In this document: piece by piece, positions 52,127 to 63,236 of the stretch | Layout of the letters: each line of letters opens with the position of its first letter | Position numbering within the stretch: the stretch's first letter is position 1 | Origin: Paenilisteria riparia FSL S10-1204 | GTDB taxonomy: Bacteria; Bacillota; Bacilli; Lactobacillales; Listeriaceae | Reading direction: 5' to 3' | NCBI RefSeq assembly: GCF_000525995.1 | Contig: NZ_AODL01000005.1 | Coordinates: 28,385 to 92,384 of the forward strand | DNA: 64,000 bases | Position numbers and translations under genes: made by a program | The notes under the pieces: generated by a model | What the model was told of the DNA's origin: nothing | What the model saw: only the letters and a program-made list of their open reading frames with translations | The model's database searches: none

Positions 52127-53160
52127 AAATTGCAATAGATGCAATGGGCGGCGACAACGCACCAAAAGAAATCGTATTAGGTGTCATGAAAGCTGCAGCA
52201 CAATACAAAGATGTAGAATTCCTGCTTTTTGGCGATCAAGTAAAAATCAATGAATACTTGGCTGACAAAACCCGTATCACAGTCGTACATACTGACGAAA
52301 AAATCGAAAGTGACGATGAGCCAGTACGTGCCGTAAAACGCAAAAAAAGAGCATCCATGGTTTTGGCAGCACAAGCCGTCAAAGATGGCGAAGCAGACGC
52401 ATGTATTTCAGCTGGGAATACAGGGGCACTAATGGCTACAGGACTTTTCGTTGTTGGTCGTATCAAAGGTATTGACCGCCCAGCCCTAGCGCCAACACTA
52501 CCAACCGTAACAGGAAAAGGCTTTGTTATGCTTGATTTAGGCGCTAATTCGGATGCAAAGCCGGAGCATCTACTCCAATTTGGCTTGATGGGTTCGGTTT
52601 ATGCAGAAAACGTGCGTAAAATCGAGAAACCCCGCGTAGCCCTACTAAACATTGGAACCGAAGAAGCCAAAGGAAACGACCTGACAAAACGTGCTTTTGA
52701 ACTAATGAAAAATCAGAAAGCATATCATTTTGTCGGTAATGTCGAAGCACGCGACTTAATGATGGACGTAGCAGATGTCATTGTTACAGACGGTTTCACC
52801 GGAAATATGGTACTCAAATCTATCGAAGGAACAGCGGGAGCTTTCTTTAGTCTCATGAAAATGAGTCTTTTAAACGGCTTCAAAAATAAAATCGCTGCCT
52901 CCTTCCTAAAAAAAGACTTGATGGAACTAAAAGCGAAAATGGATTATAGCGAATACGGCGGAGCTTGTCTTTTCGGCGTCCAAGCCCCAGTCATCAAAGC
53001 CCATGGCTCATCCAACGCCAACGGTATTTTTACAACAATTCGCCAAGCACGTGACATGGTTGAAAAACAAGTCGTAGAAACAATTAAGAGCGAAGTGGCA
53101 AGCGGTCATTTACGCGCAGAAGCAGAAGAAGCAAATCAAGGAGGAACAAACAATGAGTAA
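52123..53160 (+). CDS. plsX: Phosphate acyltransferase PlsX
   Basis: 345-residue enzyme converting acyl-ACP and phosphate into acyl phosphate for PlsY. Motifs: [16 protein letters not shown] at the start, [49 protein letters not shown], and [20 protein letters not shown] near the end. Coupled to fapR and, by an 8-base overlap, to fabD. Confidence 0.96.
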   Translation: MKIAIDAMGGDNAPKEIVLGVMKAAAQYKDVEFLLFGDQVKINEYLADKTRITVVHTDEKIESDDEPVRAVKRKKRASMVLAAQAVKDGEADACISAGNTGALMATGLFVVGRIKGIDRPALAPTLPTVTGKGFVMLDLGANSDAKPEHLLQFGLMGSVYAENVRKIEKPRVALLNIGTEEAKGNDLTKRAFELMKNQKAYHFVGNVEARDLMMDVADVIVTDGFTGNMVLKSIEGTAGAFFSLMKMSLLNGFKNKIAASFLKKDLMELKAKMDYSEYGGACLFGVQAPVIKAHGSSNANGIFTTIRQARDMVEKQVVETIKSEVASGHLRAEAEEANQGGTNNE

Positions 53161-54097
53161 AATTGCATTCGTTTTCCCAGGTCAAGGTTCGCAAAAAGTA
53201 GGCATGGGGCAAGATGTAGCAGCAGAATACAAAGAAGCGCAAGCCGTTTACACAGCAGCAGACGCTAAATTAGGTTATGCCATCACAGACATTATTAAGG
53301 ATGGTCCCATCGAATTATTAACGAAATCCGAAAACGCGCAACCCGCACTTGTATCTACGAGTGTCGCTATTTTGCGCGCTTTAGAAACATTTGGTGTCAA
53401 AGCAGATTTTGTCGCAGGGCATAGCTTAGGCGAATATAGTGCGTTAGTTGCAGGTGGCTACTTGACGGCCGAAGACGCTATTCATTTAGTGCATCGTCGC
53501 GGTAAGCTAATGGAAGCTGCCGTACCAAATGGCCAAGGTGCCATGGCAGCCGTTTTAGGACTGGACCGCGAAGTATTAGGCGCCATCACAGAAAGCGTTA
53601 CAGCAGCAGGTGATGACGTGCAACTTGCTAACCTAAACTGTCCAGGTCAAATCGTTATTTCAGGAACAGTAGCAGGCGTTGAAAAAGCTGGCGAACAAGC
53701 AAAAGAAACAGGCGCAAAACGTGTCATGCCTCTTGCAGTCAGCGGTCCATTCCACTCCAAACTAATGGTTCCAGCAGCCGAAGATTTTCGTGCAGAGCTA
53801 GCACAAGTCACATTCCAAGACGGCGCGATTCCAGTCGTACAAAACGTCGATGCCCAAGCAACAACAGATAAAACAGCGATTCCAGAAAAACTAGTACAAC
53901 AAATCTATTCGCCGGTTCTATGGGAGGACATTGTTTCCAACCTTATCGAACAAGGGGTAGACACATTTGTAGAAATCGGATCAGGCAAAGTGCTTTCCGG
54001 GCTTATTAAAAAAATTAATCGTGACGTAACAATTCTAGCGGCAGGTGACGTTGCTTCTGTTCAAGAAGTAGCCGAACAATTAAAGGAGGCAAAATAA
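53153..54097 (+). CDS. fabD: Malonyl-CoA:ACP transacylase
   Basis: 314 residues. [14 protein letters not shown] at the start, the nucleophile elbow [10 protein letters not shown] with Ser91, and the catalytic His in SGPFHSKLM. Loads malonyl groups on ACP for chain elongation. It overlaps plsX and shares a base with the fabG start (TAATG). Confidence 0.96.
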   Translation: MSKIAFVFPGQGSQKVGMGQDVAAEYKEAQAVYTAADAKLGYAITDIIKDGPIELLTKSENAQPALVSTSVAILRALETFGVKADFVAGHSLGEYSALVAGGYLTAEDAIHLVHRRGKLMEAAVPNGQGAMAAVLGLDREVLGAITESVTAAGDDVQLANLNCPGQIVISGTVAGVEKAGEQAKETGAKRVMPLAVSGPFHSKLMVPAAEDFRAELAQVTFQDGAIPVVQNVDAQATTDKTAIPEKLVQQIYSPVLWEDIVSNLIEQGVDTFVEIGSGKVLSGLIKKINRDVTILAAGDVASVQEVAEQLKEAK

Positions 54098-54840
54098 TGA
54101 CGTTAACAGATAGAGTAGCCGTTGTCACAGGTGGATCACGCGGTATCGGGCGCGAAATCGTTATGACACTTGCCAAACAAGGCGCCAAAGTATTTTTTAA
54201 CTACAATGGTTCTCAAGAAGCCGCTGAAGCAATCGTAAGTGAGATTGTAGCAGCTGGCGGGGAAGCTTCCGCAATGAAGGCAAATGTAGCTGTAGAAGAG
54301 GACGTACAAGCACTATTTAAAGAGGCAGTAGACAAATACGGTCGTATTGATATTTTGGTAAACAATGCTGGAATCACGCGCGACAATCTTTTAATGCGCA
54401 TGAAAGTTGACGAATGGGATGCTGTAATTGACACGAACTTAAAAGGCGTTTTCCTATGCACAAAAGCTGTTTCACGCACGATGATGAAACAACGCTACGG
54501 GAAAATTATCAATATTACATCGGTAGTTGGGATTACTGGAAATGCAGGGCAAGCTAACTATGTCGCAAGTAAAGCTGGTGTGATTGGATTAACAAAAACA
54601 ACTGCTCGTGAATTAGCAACGCGTGGCATCAATGTTAATGCCGTTGCTCCAGGTTTTATCGCAACGGAAATGACTGACGAACTAGATGAAGCAACAAAAG
54701 AAGCGATGCTAGCACAAATCCCGCTAGGCAAATACGGTAGCGTGGAAGACGTGGCAAACGCTGTGTTATTCTTGGCTAGCGATGTTTCGTCGTATATGAC
54801 AGGGCAGACTGTTGCGGTTGACGGCGGCATGACAATGTAG
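54097..54840 (+). CDS. fabG: 3-oxoacyl-ACP reductase
   Basis: 247-residue short-chain dehydrogenase. NADP-binding [11 protein letters not shown], structural NNAG, the catalytic Ser in NITSVVG and YxxxK in YVASK, and the end [14 protein letters not shown]. Reduces beta-ketoacyl-ACP. Last gene before a structured intergenic element. Confidence 0.96.
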   Translation: MTLTDRVAVVTGGSRGIGREIVMTLAKQGAKVFFNYNGSQEAAEAIVSEIVAAGGEASAMKANVAVEEDVQALFKEAVDKYGRIDILVNNAGITRDNLLMRMKVDEWDAVIDTNLKGVFLCTKAVSRTMMKQRYGKIINITSVVGITGNAGQANYVASKAGVIGLTKTTARELATRGINVNAVAPGFIATEMTDELDEATKEAMLAQIPLGKYGSVEDVANAVLFLASDVSSYMTGQTVAVDGGMTM

Positions 54841-54842
54841 GT

Positions 54843-54932
54843 AGCGCGAGCGAGAACAACTCATCTTCGTCGTTAAAGCCTGCGCTCCGGTGCTCGGCTT
54901 TGCCTAGGATCTAAGCTGTTCTCACTCGCGCT
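54843..54932. repeat. Fold-prone 90-base element between fabG and acpP
   Basis: A 16-base arm AGCGCGAGCGAGAACA (54843-54858) pairs with TGTTCTCACTCGCGCT (54917-54932) with one mismatch-type position. Inside, AAAGCC (54875-54880) pairs with GGCTTT (54896-54901), capped by GCGC-TCCG-GTGC. It is richer in G and C than its surroundings and has no T tract, so it is less like a terminator than a REP/MITE-like insertion or a structured RNA. The following 54933-55030 shows nothing further. Confidence 0.5.
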
Positions 54933-55030
54933 GGTATGGTGACACGGAACTGGAGCTACGTTAAAACATGATTTTTGTGCTTGGATTTTTGTTGGTGGGG
55001 TTGGGTTTCTTAGGTTTTTTTAATTAATAG

Positions 55031-55059
55031 TTTACGAATGCGAAGAAATCCTATATAAT
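55031..55059 (+). promoter_or_regulatory. Promoter of acpP
   Basis: TTTACG (55031-55036), 17 bases, TATAAT (55054-55059); the strong ribosome site GGAGGGAGGTG follows directly, so the leader is short. Confidence 0.75.
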
Positions 55060-55080
55060 ACTTGGAGGGAGGTGAAGTAA

Positions 55081-55317
<237 letters not shown>

Positions 55318-55343
55318 ATCCGACTTGTTTTAATCAAATGAAC

Positions 55344-55423
55344 GAGGGTGTCTAGGTAGCACAGACTGTTTTAGACGGGTTATCCGGTTAAAAATTCTGC
55401 GCCCTCCTAGGCATCCTCTTTTT
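55344..55423 (+). terminator. Terminator after acpP with a long apical region
   Basis: GAGGGTGTCTAGG (55344-55356) pairs with CCTAGGCATCCTC (55406-55418), two G-T pairs, followed by five T. The 49-base apex may fold on its own. Confidence 0.7.
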
Positions 55424-55434
55424 CCACATTAAAG

Positions 55435-55476
55435 TTTATTTTCTAAGCAGTCTTTTTTAGGTGTTTAGAAAATAAA
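55435..55476 (+). promoter_or_regulatory. AT-rich hairpin in the rnc leader
   Basis: TTTATTTTCTAA (55435-55446) and TTAGAAAATAAA (55465-55476) form a perfect 12-bp stem 40 bases ahead of rnc. Double-stranded leaders of rnc genes are targets of RNase III autoregulation in some bacteria; the same is possible here, though a weak terminator is the alternative. Confidence 0.4.
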
Positions 55477-55516
55477 GCTATGGTGTGTTTCTAAAAAGAA
55501 ATGGAGGCTTTACGTT

Positions 55517-56206
55517 ATGAATCTTTGGGAAGAATTACAAGAGAGTGTCGGCTTTACTTTTTCGGACATTACGCTATTAAAAACAGCTTTTACACACTCG
55601 TCGTATGTCAATGAGCATCGCAAAGAAAAGATTGAGGACAATGAACGTCTGGAGTTTCTGGGGGACGCAGTGCTAGAAGTAACAGTTTCACATTATTTAT
55701 TCAATAAATTTCCTAATATGGCAGAAGGGCAGATGACAAAAATGCGGGCAGCTATCGTATGCGAACCTTCGCTTGTCGAATTTGCTGAGGTAGTTAATTT
55801 TTCGCGCTATGTCCGACTTGGTCGTGGTGAAGAGCGAGCAGGCGGAAGAACTCGTCCAGCACTACTTGCTGATGTATTCGAATCTTTCATTGGCGCATTG
55901 TTTCTTGATCAAGGAATAGACAAAGTGGTGCGTTTCCTAGAGCGCATCGTTTTTCCAAAAATTGATGCCGGGTATTTTGAGCAAACCGTGGACTACAAAA
56001 CACAATTGCAAGAAATTGTGCAAAAAGATCGCGATGTTGTTATTACGTATACGATTCTCGATGAAAAAGGGCCAGCGCACAGCAAAGCGTTCGAAGCAGT
56101 CGTGGCAATCAATAACGAGAAACGTGGTGCTGGAAGTGGCAAAACGAAGAAGCAAGCAGAACAAAATGCAGCAAAAAATGCTATCCAAGCAATTCGTAAA
56201 AACTAA
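55517..56206 (+). CDS. rnc: Ribonuclease III
   Basis: 229 residues. The catalytic signature is NERLEFLGDAVLE near residue 42, with the second acidic site DVFESFIGALFLD; the C-terminal double-stranded RNA-binding domain is about 155-225 (DYKTQLQEIVQK; GSGKTKKQAEQNAAKNAI). Processes rRNA and structured mRNA. Start has AATGGAGG. Upstream of smc and ftsY in the standard order. Confidence 0.97.
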   Translation: MNLWEELQESVGFTFSDITLLKTAFTHSSYVNEHRKEKIEDNERLEFLGDAVLEVTVSHYLFNKFPNMAEGQMTKMRAAIVCEPSLVEFAEVVNFSRYVRLGRGEERAGGRTRPALLADVFESFIGALFLDQGIDKVVRFLERIVFPKIDAGYFEQTVDYKTQLQEIVQKDRDVVITYTILDEKGPAHSKAFEAVVAINNEKRGAGSGKTKKQAEQNAAKNAIQAIRKN

Positions 56207-56225
56207 GCGGTAAAGGAGTCCGGAC

Positions 56226-59200
56226 ATGTTATTAAAGAAGCTAGAAATGAATGGCTTTAAATCATTTGCTGATAAGATGGTAATTGATTTTGTGCCGGGC
56301 ACTACTGCGATTGTAGGGCCAAATGGAAGTGGAAAAAGTAATATTACCGAGGCGATTCGCTGGGTACTTGGTGAACAATCAGCGAAAAGCCTGCGAGGCG
56401 GTCGGATGGGTGATGTTATTTTTGCGGGAAGTGATACGCGAAAACCGATTAATTTTGCGGAAGTTTCCTTGATTTTTGAGAATGAAGATCGGTTTTTGCC
56501 GCTAGATTATAGTGAAGTGTCGGTAACGCGGCGGATTTTTCGAAATGGGGATAGTGAGTTTTTAATTAATAAACAATCGTGTCGACTGAAAGACATTGTG
56601 GATTTGTTTATGGATTCAGGACTTGGGCGCGAATCATTTTCGATTATTAGCAAGGAAAAATTGATGAAATTCTAAATAGTAAACCTGAAGAACGGCGGTC
56701 GATTTTTGAAGAAGCGGCGGGCGTGTTGAAATATAAACATCGCAAGAAGCAGGCGGAAAACAAGCTTTTCGAAACCGAGGAGAACTTGAACCGCGTGCAG
56801 GATATTTTGTATGAGCTAGAAGGCCAGCTAGAGCCATTAGAAATGCAAGCGAGTGTGGCGAAGGATTATTTGTTTCAACAAGAGGAGCTAGAGAAATTCG
56901 AAGTATCGCTACTTGTCGCAGAAATTGACGCCGCAAAAAGAAAAAAATGGCAGTGCAAAAAGCCGATTTCGCGAAGAATGAAGAAATTTTGGCGGGATTG
57001 CAAGCAGAAATTAAGCAAGAAGAAACGCAAATCTATACGCAAAAACAAGCGCTGGCAACGATGGACCACGAAATGGAAGTTACGCAGGCCGCTTTGCTTG
57101 AAGTCACGGAACGCTTAGAGCAACTGGAAGGGCAACGCAATGTGGCGCTAGAACGCAAGAAGCACAGCAATGAGAACGAGCAAGCCTTACTTGAAAACCT
57201 ACAGCAGATCGAATTGCGAATGGAAACACTAGAAGCGCAGAAACAGACATTGCTTCAAGAAAAGCTAGAAAAAGAGACAGCGCTTGAAGTTTTCATGAAG
57301 GAAAAGAAAGCTCTCGAGGCGAAACTAGCCGAGTATGATAATCTTTCGGAAGAAAAAATCGAGAGCATGAAGAGCGATTATATTGAGCTACGCCACACGC
57401 AGACGACGATGCGTAATGATATTGGGTATTTGGAGCGGCAGTTGGCGCAGATGCAGGGACGCTCGGATAAGTTGGATCATGAGAATCAGCAACATATTTC
57501 GGAGCGCAATGAGATTATTGCGATGGTGGAGTATTTGACGGAACACGCGACGCAGATGCAGGAGAAGTTGGCGGAGCAAGTAGCGCATTACCAGACGATT
57601 CAGCAGGAATTGGCGAAACATGAGGCGATTTTCACGAAGCAGGAACGGGATATGTATCGGCAGTATGAAGCGATTCAGCAAGCGAAGTCACGGAAGGAAA
57701 CGCTCGCGGAACTGGCGGACGATTACGCTGGATTTTTCCAAGGTGTGCGTGAGGTCCTAAAGGCGAAGAAGAAGCTAAACGGGATTCTAGGCGCGTTTGT
57801 TGAGCTGGTGGACATTCCAGAACATTATCAGAAGGCGCTTGAGATAGCGCTCGGTGCGAATGCGCAGCACATTGTCGTACGTGATGACCAAGCGGCGCGC
57901 GATGCGATTAGTTATTTGAAACAAACAAGAGCGGGACGGGCGACATTTTTGCCATTGTCGACGATTCAACCTCGTCAAATTCCAGTTGCAACTAAAAACG
58001 CATTGGAACAACAGCCGGCCTTCGTGGCACTAGCGAGTGATGTGCTATCGTATGATGCCCAAGTGGAGAACGTTATTTTAAACGCGTTAGGTACGACGAT
58101 TCTGGCAAAAGATTTAAAGGGCGCGAATATGCTGGCGAAACTTGTCAATTTTCGCTACCGTGTTGTGACATTAGAAGGTGATGTTGTAAATGCTGGCGGT
58201 TCGATGACCGGTGGGGCAACAGCGCAAGGCAAGTCGTCCATAATGACGCGAAAACATGAACTAGAGAACTTAAGCAAAACGATTGTCCAGATGACACGAG
58301 ACGTAGAGCAAACAGAGAAACAATTTGCTAAATTAAAAGCAGAAGTGCAGCAAAAACGCGAGCAGCTAGAAGAAGCACGTTCTGTTGGTGAAACATTGCG
58401 CCTTCAAGAAACAGAACTACTTGGTAAAAAAGAACGCGCAGAAGAACGTTTAACGACAGCAAACAAGCAGTTGCAAATTTACGATATGGAAAAAGAAGAA
58501 GGCAAGTCCGAAGTCGAACTTTTAACAGAACGAAAAGCGAAGTTGCAACAAGAACTAGCGACACTGGCCATTGAAATTACCGATAAAGACGCACTTATTC
58601 AGCAAATGACGGAGCAAAGCAAAGAACAAGAAAATAACCGAGCAAGCGATCAAGAAAGCTACTCGACACTGAAATCACGCGTGGCTGTCAGTCGTGAACA
58701 ACTGCAAACCGCAGAACAAGCACTGGCAAGCGTCGAAGCCGATATTAGCGAATACTATGTCGAAAAAGAAGCCATCACATCGAAGCTCTCCATGCTAAAA
58801 ACTAACATCGAGACGGTACATTCTAGCACGGAAGAACTGGCGACAACCATCAACAATGCTCGCGAAGAAAAAGAAACAACGACGACAAACCGCGATCAAC
58901 TTCGCGAAAAACGTGTGGAATTACAAGAAAGCTTAACTGTTCAAGAAGAAGTTTTACAACAAAAACATAACCAAGCAAGCTTTTATATGGAGCAAAAAAC
59001 TGCGGCAGAAGTCAGCATGAGTCGCCTAGGCGCAGATGTGGAAAATCGTTTGGACCGCTTATCAGAAGCGTACGTTTTAACTTTTGAAGCGGCTAAAGAA
59101 CGTGCCATCAATGAAATGGATATCGACCAGGCACGCTCTAAAGTTCGCCTACTAAAACGCTCTATCGATGAACTGGGTGTTGTTAACCTCGGTGCCATCG

Positions 59201-59787
59201 ACGAATTTGAGCGGATTAAAGAACGTTTCGAATTCTTAAACGGCCAACAAGAGGACTTATTAGAGGCTAAGTCCACCTTATTCCAAGTCATGGATGAAAT
59301 GGACGAGGAAATGAAGAAACGGTTTGAGGAATCTTTCACGGCAATTCAAACGGAGTTCGCGATTGTGTTCCCAGAACTATTTGGCGGTGGACAAGCGCGA
59401 CTTATCCTTCATAATCCCGAAGAAGTTTTAACGACCGGTGTTGATATTGAAGCACAACCACCAGGCAAGAAACTGCAAAACTTAAGTTTACTTTCCGGCG
59501 GAGAACGGGCGCTAACAGCCATCGCCTTGCTATTTGCGATTATTCGTGTTCGCCCGATGCCGTTTTGTATTTTGGACGAAGTGGAGGCAGCGCTTGATGA
59601 AGCCAACGTGACACGCTTTAGTCGTTATTTGAAAAAGTTTGAAACCAATATTCAATTTATCGTTATTACTCACCGGAAAGGCACGATGGAAGAAGCAGAC
59701 GTCTTATACGGTGTAACCATGCAGGAATCAGGTGTTTCCAAACTCGTTTCCGTGCGTTTAGAAGAAACTGCAGAACTAATCAAATAA
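56226..59787 (+). CDS. smc: Chromosome segregation protein SMC, two apparent -1 frameshifts
   Basis: Condensin ATPase. N-terminal Walker A GPNGSGKSNITEAIRWVLGEQ, coiled coils, a hinge (ILGAFVELVDIPEHYQKALEIALGANAQHIVV; AGGSMTGG), second coiled coils, then the signature LLSGGERALTAIALLFA and Walker B FCILDEVEAALDEAN. The frame is lost twice. At 56650/56651 one C seems missing: restoring it gives SIISQGKIDEIL, the conserved Q-loop. At the A runs 56935-56939/56941-56947 one A is missing; adding it joins EIDAAK to KMAVQKADFAKNEE. Corrected length is 1187 residues, as expected. As read the head would be cut off from the coils. Confidence 0.93.
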
Positions 59788-59801
59788 GGAGTGCAAATCC
59801 G

Positions 59802-60791
59802 ATGACATTTTTTAAAAAGATTAAAGATAAGTTAACCCAACAAACGGATGCTGTGACAGAGAAATTCAAAGACGGCTTATCCAAAACGCGTGACAATTTT
59901 TCAGGGAAAATGAATGAGCTTGTGGCGCGTTATCGCAAGGTCGACGAAGAGTTTTTTGAAGAGTTGGAAGAGATTCTGATTCAAGCGGATGTTGGTTTTG
60001 AAACGGTGATGGAACTTGTTGAGCAGCTTCGTGAGGAAGTGAAATTGCGCAATATCCAAGACCCGAAAGAAGTGCAAGAAGTCATTGTCGAGAAACTGGT
60101 AGCGATTTATCAAGGCGAAGACGAGGAACTTCCAGAGTTAAATATGCAATCAGAAGGCCTAACTGTTATTTTGTTCGTTGGTGTTAACGGTGTTGGGAAA
60201 ACAACAACCATTGGTAAATTAGCACATCATCTTAAATCAGAAGGCAAGAGTGTTTTACTTGCTGCAGGTGATACGTTTCGAGCAGGTGCTATCGACCAAT
60301 TAGACGTGTGGGGTGAGCGTGTTGGCGTGGACGTAATTAAACAAGCAGAAGGAAGTGATCCTGCTGCAGTGATGTTTGATGCGGTTCAAGCTGCGAAGGC
60401 CCGCGGTGTCGATGTACTGCTGTGCGATACAGCTGGACGTTTACAAAATAAAGTCAACCTCATGAATGAGTTAGAAAAAGTAAAACGTGTTATTACCCGC
60501 GAAGTTCCAAATGCACCGCACGAAGTATTGCTTGTTTTAGACGCTACAACAGGGCAGAATGCTTTTGTTCAAGCAAAACAATTCAAAGAAGCAACAGATG
60601 TGAGTGGTATTGTCTTAACAAAACTAGATGGAACGGCAAAAGGCGGTATTGTGATTGCGATTCGTAATGAACTGCATATTCCGGTTAAATTTGTCGGTCT
60701 AGGTGAGAAAATGGATGATTTGCAGGCGTTTGACGCGAATGAATATGTTTACGGGCTGTTCGCTGATGTGATTGATGAGGCGAAAGCTTAA
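59802..60791 (+). CDS. ftsY: Signal recognition particle receptor FtsY
   Basis: 329 residues: a short basic/acidic N-terminus, NG domain with four-helix bundle, G1 [23 protein letters not shown]3 [10 protein letters not shown]4 [10 protein letters not shown] and the end [13 protein letters not shown]. Docks the SRP-ribosome complex at the membrane. Follows smc by 14 bases. Confidence 0.97.
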   Translation: MTFFKKIKDKLTQQTDAVTEKFKDGLSKTRDNFSGKMNELVARYRKVDEEFFEELEEILIQADVGFETVMELVEQLREEVKLRNIQDPKEVQEVIVEKLVAIYQGEDEELPELNMQSEGLTVILFVGVNGVGKTTTIGKLAHHLKSEGKSVLLAAGDTFRAGAIDQLDVWGERVGVDVIKQAEGSDPAAVMFDAVQAAKARGVDVLLCDTAGRLQNKVNLMNELEKVKRVITREVPNAPHEVLLVLDATTGQNAFVQAKQFKEATDVSGIVLTKLDGTAKGGIVIAIRNELHIPVKFVGLGEKMDDLQAFDANEYVYGLFADVIDEAKA

Positions 60792-60801
60792 ATAGCGAAT
60801 G

Positions 60802-60835
60802 GGAAGGCTGAGCCGGAGTGTTTGGCCTTCCTTTT
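60802..60835 (+). terminator. Terminator after ftsY
   Basis: GGAAGGC (60802-60808) with GCCTTCC (60825-60831), then TTTT. Confidence 0.7.
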
Positions 60836-60862
60836 ACACATGATTTTTCAGTCTTAAAGCGC

Positions 60863-60891
60863 TTGACAAGCCTTGTTAATATGCGTATCCT
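60863..60891 (+). promoter_or_regulatory. Promoter of ylxM-ffh
   Basis: TTGACA (60863-60868), 17 bases, TATCCT (60886-60891). Confidence 0.6.
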
Positions 60892-60930
60892 TGAAGGTAA
60901 CAGCGAACTTGTAGGAAAGGGTGATGTGCG

Positions 60931-61263
60931 GTGTTTGAGAAGACGACGCGGATGAATTTTTTGATTGATATTTATGAATCGCTCTTAACAGAGAAACAGA
61001 AGTCCTATGTTTCGCTTTATTATTTGGAGGATTTGTCGCTTGGCGAGATTGCCGAGGAGTTCGAAGTGAGCAGACAGGCGGTATATGACAACATTAAGCG
61101 CACAGAAGCAGTCTTAGAGAATTACGAGACGAAGCTGGGTGTTTTGCAGAAATACCAAGAACGCGAGCAATTGATTGAACAAATCGAACAGCATTTAACG
61201 CAACATAAACAATTAGATGATGGAGTAGCAGCACTACTTCAACAACTTAAAAATATGGATTAG
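60931..61263 (+). CDS. ylxM: YlxM, SRP-associated helix-turn-helix protein
   Basis: 110 residues from a GTG start. A sigma-70 region 4-like helix-turn-helix ([40 protein letters not shown]) and a C-terminal coiled coil. In other Firmicutes it is cotranscribed with ffh and modulates SRP GTPase activity. Ends 12 bases before ffh. Confidence 0.94.
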   Translation: MFEKTTRMNFLIDIYESLLTEKQKSYVSLYYLEDLSLGEIAEEFEVSRQAVYDNIKRTEAVLENYETKLGVLQKYQEREQLIEQIEQHLTQHKQLDDGVAALLQQLKNMD

Positions 61264-61275
61264 GAGGCGACGCAT

Positions 61276-62640
61276 ATGGCATTTGAAGGATTAGCCGGCC
61301 GCTTACAAGAAACGATGAACAAGATTCGTGGTAAAGGGAAAGTCAATGAAGCCGATGTTAAAGAAATGATGCGTGAAGTACGGCTTGCATTATTAGAAGC
61401 CGATGTTAACTTTAAAGTAGTCAAACAATTTATTAAAACGGTGAGCGAGCGTGCGGTTGGCAGTGAGGTTATGAAGAGCCTAACACCAGGTCAACAAGTC
61501 ATTAAAATCGTGCAAGAAGAACTAACAACATTGATGGGTGGCGAAGAAAGTAAGATCGCTGTAGCCGACAAACCACCAACTGTTGTCATGATGGTAGGTC
61601 TCCAAGGTGCTGGTAAAACAACCACAACCGGAAAACTAGCCAATTTACTACGCAAGAAGTACAATCGTAAACCACTTCTTGTTGCTGCGGATATTTATCG
61701 TCCTGCCGCAATCAAGCAGTTAGAAACACTAGGTAAGCAACTGGACATGCCAGTTTTTTCATTGGGAGATCAAGTAAGCCCAGTGGAAATTGCCAAACAA
61801 GCAATCGCAAAAGCAAGGGAAGACCATCTGGACTATGTTTTAATTGATACAGCAGGCCGTTTGCATATTGATACAGAGCTAATGGACGAATTGGTTGCTG
61901 TGAAAGAAATCTCTAGTCCATCTGAAATTCTGCTCGTTGTCGATTCGATGACGGGGCAAGATGCTGTCAATGTGGCAGAAAGCTTCAATAATCAACTCGA
62001 TATTACGGGTGTTGTCCTAACGAAATTAGATGGCGATACACGTGGTGGTGCAGCACTTTCCATCCGTTCCGTTACGGAAAAACCAATTAAGTTCGTCGGT
62101 ATGGGAGAGAAAATGGAGGCGCTAGAAAGCTTCCACCCAGATCGCATGGCTTCTCGTATTCTTGGAATGGGCGATGTATTATCACTTATCGAGAAAGCAC
62201 AAGTGACCGTTGATGAAGACAAAGCGCGCGAGCTAGAACAAAAAGTAAAAGATATGTCGATGACGCTGGATGATTTCCTAGAGCAACTACAACAAGTTCG
62301 CCAAATGGGACCACTTGATGAACTGCTTAAAATGATGCCTGGCGCTAACAAAATGAAGGGATTAGACAGCATGCAAGTTGACGAGAAGCAGCTAACGCAT
62401 ATCGAGGCTATCATCAAATCGATGACCAAAGCTGAGAAAGACCATCCTGATATTATTAACGCCAATCGCCGTAAGCGTATTGCTCGTGGCTCTGGACGCC
62501 CTATTCAAGAAGTAAACCGTTTATTAAAACAGTTTAACGAAATGAAGAAAATGATGAAGCAAATGTCTGGAATGGGTGGAACTGGAAAAGGTAAGAAAAA
62601 ACGTGGTGGCGGATTTGGTAATTTCAAACTGCCATTCTAA
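61276..62640 (+). CDS. ffh: Signal recognition particle protein Ffh
   Basis: 454 residues. N domain, GTPase with GLQGAGKTTTTGKLA, DTAGRLHID and TKLDGDTRGGAALS, then the Met-rich M domain (about 300-434) that binds the 4.5S/6S scRNA and signal peptides: MKKMMKQMSGMGG. Tail GGGFGNFKLPF. Good AGGAGG start. Confidence 0.97.
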   Translation: MAFEGLAGRLQETMNKIRGKGKVNEADVKEMMREVRLALLEADVNFKVVKQFIKTVSERAVGSEVMKSLTPGQQVIKIVQEELTTLMGGEESKIAVADKPPTVVMMVGLQGAGKTTTTGKLANLLRKKYNRKPLLVAADIYRPAAIKQLETLGKQLDMPVFSLGDQVSPVEIAKQAIAKAREDHLDYVLIDTAGRLHIDTELMDELVAVKEISSPSEILLVVDSMTGQDAVNVAESFNNQLDITGVVLTKLDGDTRGGAALSIRSVTEKPIKFVGMGEKMEALESFHPDRMASRILGMGDVLSLIEKAQVTVDEDKARELEQKVKDMSMTLDDFLEQLQQVRQMGPLDELLKMMPGANKMKGLDSMQVDEKQLTHIEAIIKSMTKAEKDHPDIINANRRKRIARGSGRPIQEVNRLLKQFNEMKKMMKQMSGMGGTGKGKKKRGGGFGNFKLPF

Positions 62641-62654
62641 TAAAATATATAAAT

Positions 62655-62702
62655 AAAACCGATAAAAATGCGTGGTATGTGCCATGCTTTTTTATCGGTT
62701 TT
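62655..62702 (+). terminator. Terminator after ffh
   Basis: AAAACCGATAAAAA (62655-62668) pairs with TTTTTATCGGTTTT (62689-62702), followed by TTTATT. Confidence 0.8.
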
Positions 62703-63236
62703 TATTGTGTATTTTTTCTCAATTAGTTATATATTACCTTTTTATAAAAAAGAGGTTTGTAAATTAATAAACAAGAAAGTCGTTGATATAAGCTGTGATT
62801 TATATACATAAAATAATAACATGGCATCTATATGTTGATGTTATGTCATTAAATGAACCTTTTTAGGCCTATTTTAGCTATTTTATCAATTTTTCTTGGA
62901 ATTATATTCAAATGTATTTGCTTTTATCTTTTTTGGATAATTGATTGCGGTATTGGGTATAGTAGATTCGTGCGCCTAATGACGTATATTTTAGGTATAC
63001 TTACGACTAATTGCTATATCGTATTTTATTTAATGATATAGAAAAAAGTTTTTGTTTAGGTGTATAATTGTCATTATATTCTTTTTTTATGAAGGAAGGT
63101 GATGTAAAAAACAGAATTTAAGAATATTTGGAATTTTGAAGGGATGTATCGTTAGTCGTCAATTGAAAAGGAAGGGTAAACTTGTTGGATATTAATTTCA
63201 GCTCGGTCTAACCGATGCTTGAGGGGGAAAATAATA
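62703..63236. other. AT-rich region before the surface protein gene
   Basis: No gene with a ribosome site is supported. A hydrophobic 62-codon frame at 62853-63041 lacks a ribosome site and is not called. The last 180 bases are a probable leader of the surface protein, after the promoter at 63052. Confidence 0.5.
63052..63080 (+). promoter_or_regulatory. Probable promoter of the surface protein gene
   Basis: TTGTTT (63052-63057), 17 bases, TATATT (63075-63080); leaves a leader of about 150 bases. Confidence 0.45.

Noticed and set aside
54843..54932. tRNA-like cloverleaf
   Set aside because: Size is close to a tRNA and there are nested stems, but no T-loop GTTCRA motif, no anticodon arm and no acceptor end could be placed.
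62853..63041. Hydrophobic 62-residue frame before the surface protein
   Set aside because: No ribosome binding site, in very AT-rich DNA where hydrophobic frames arise by chance.
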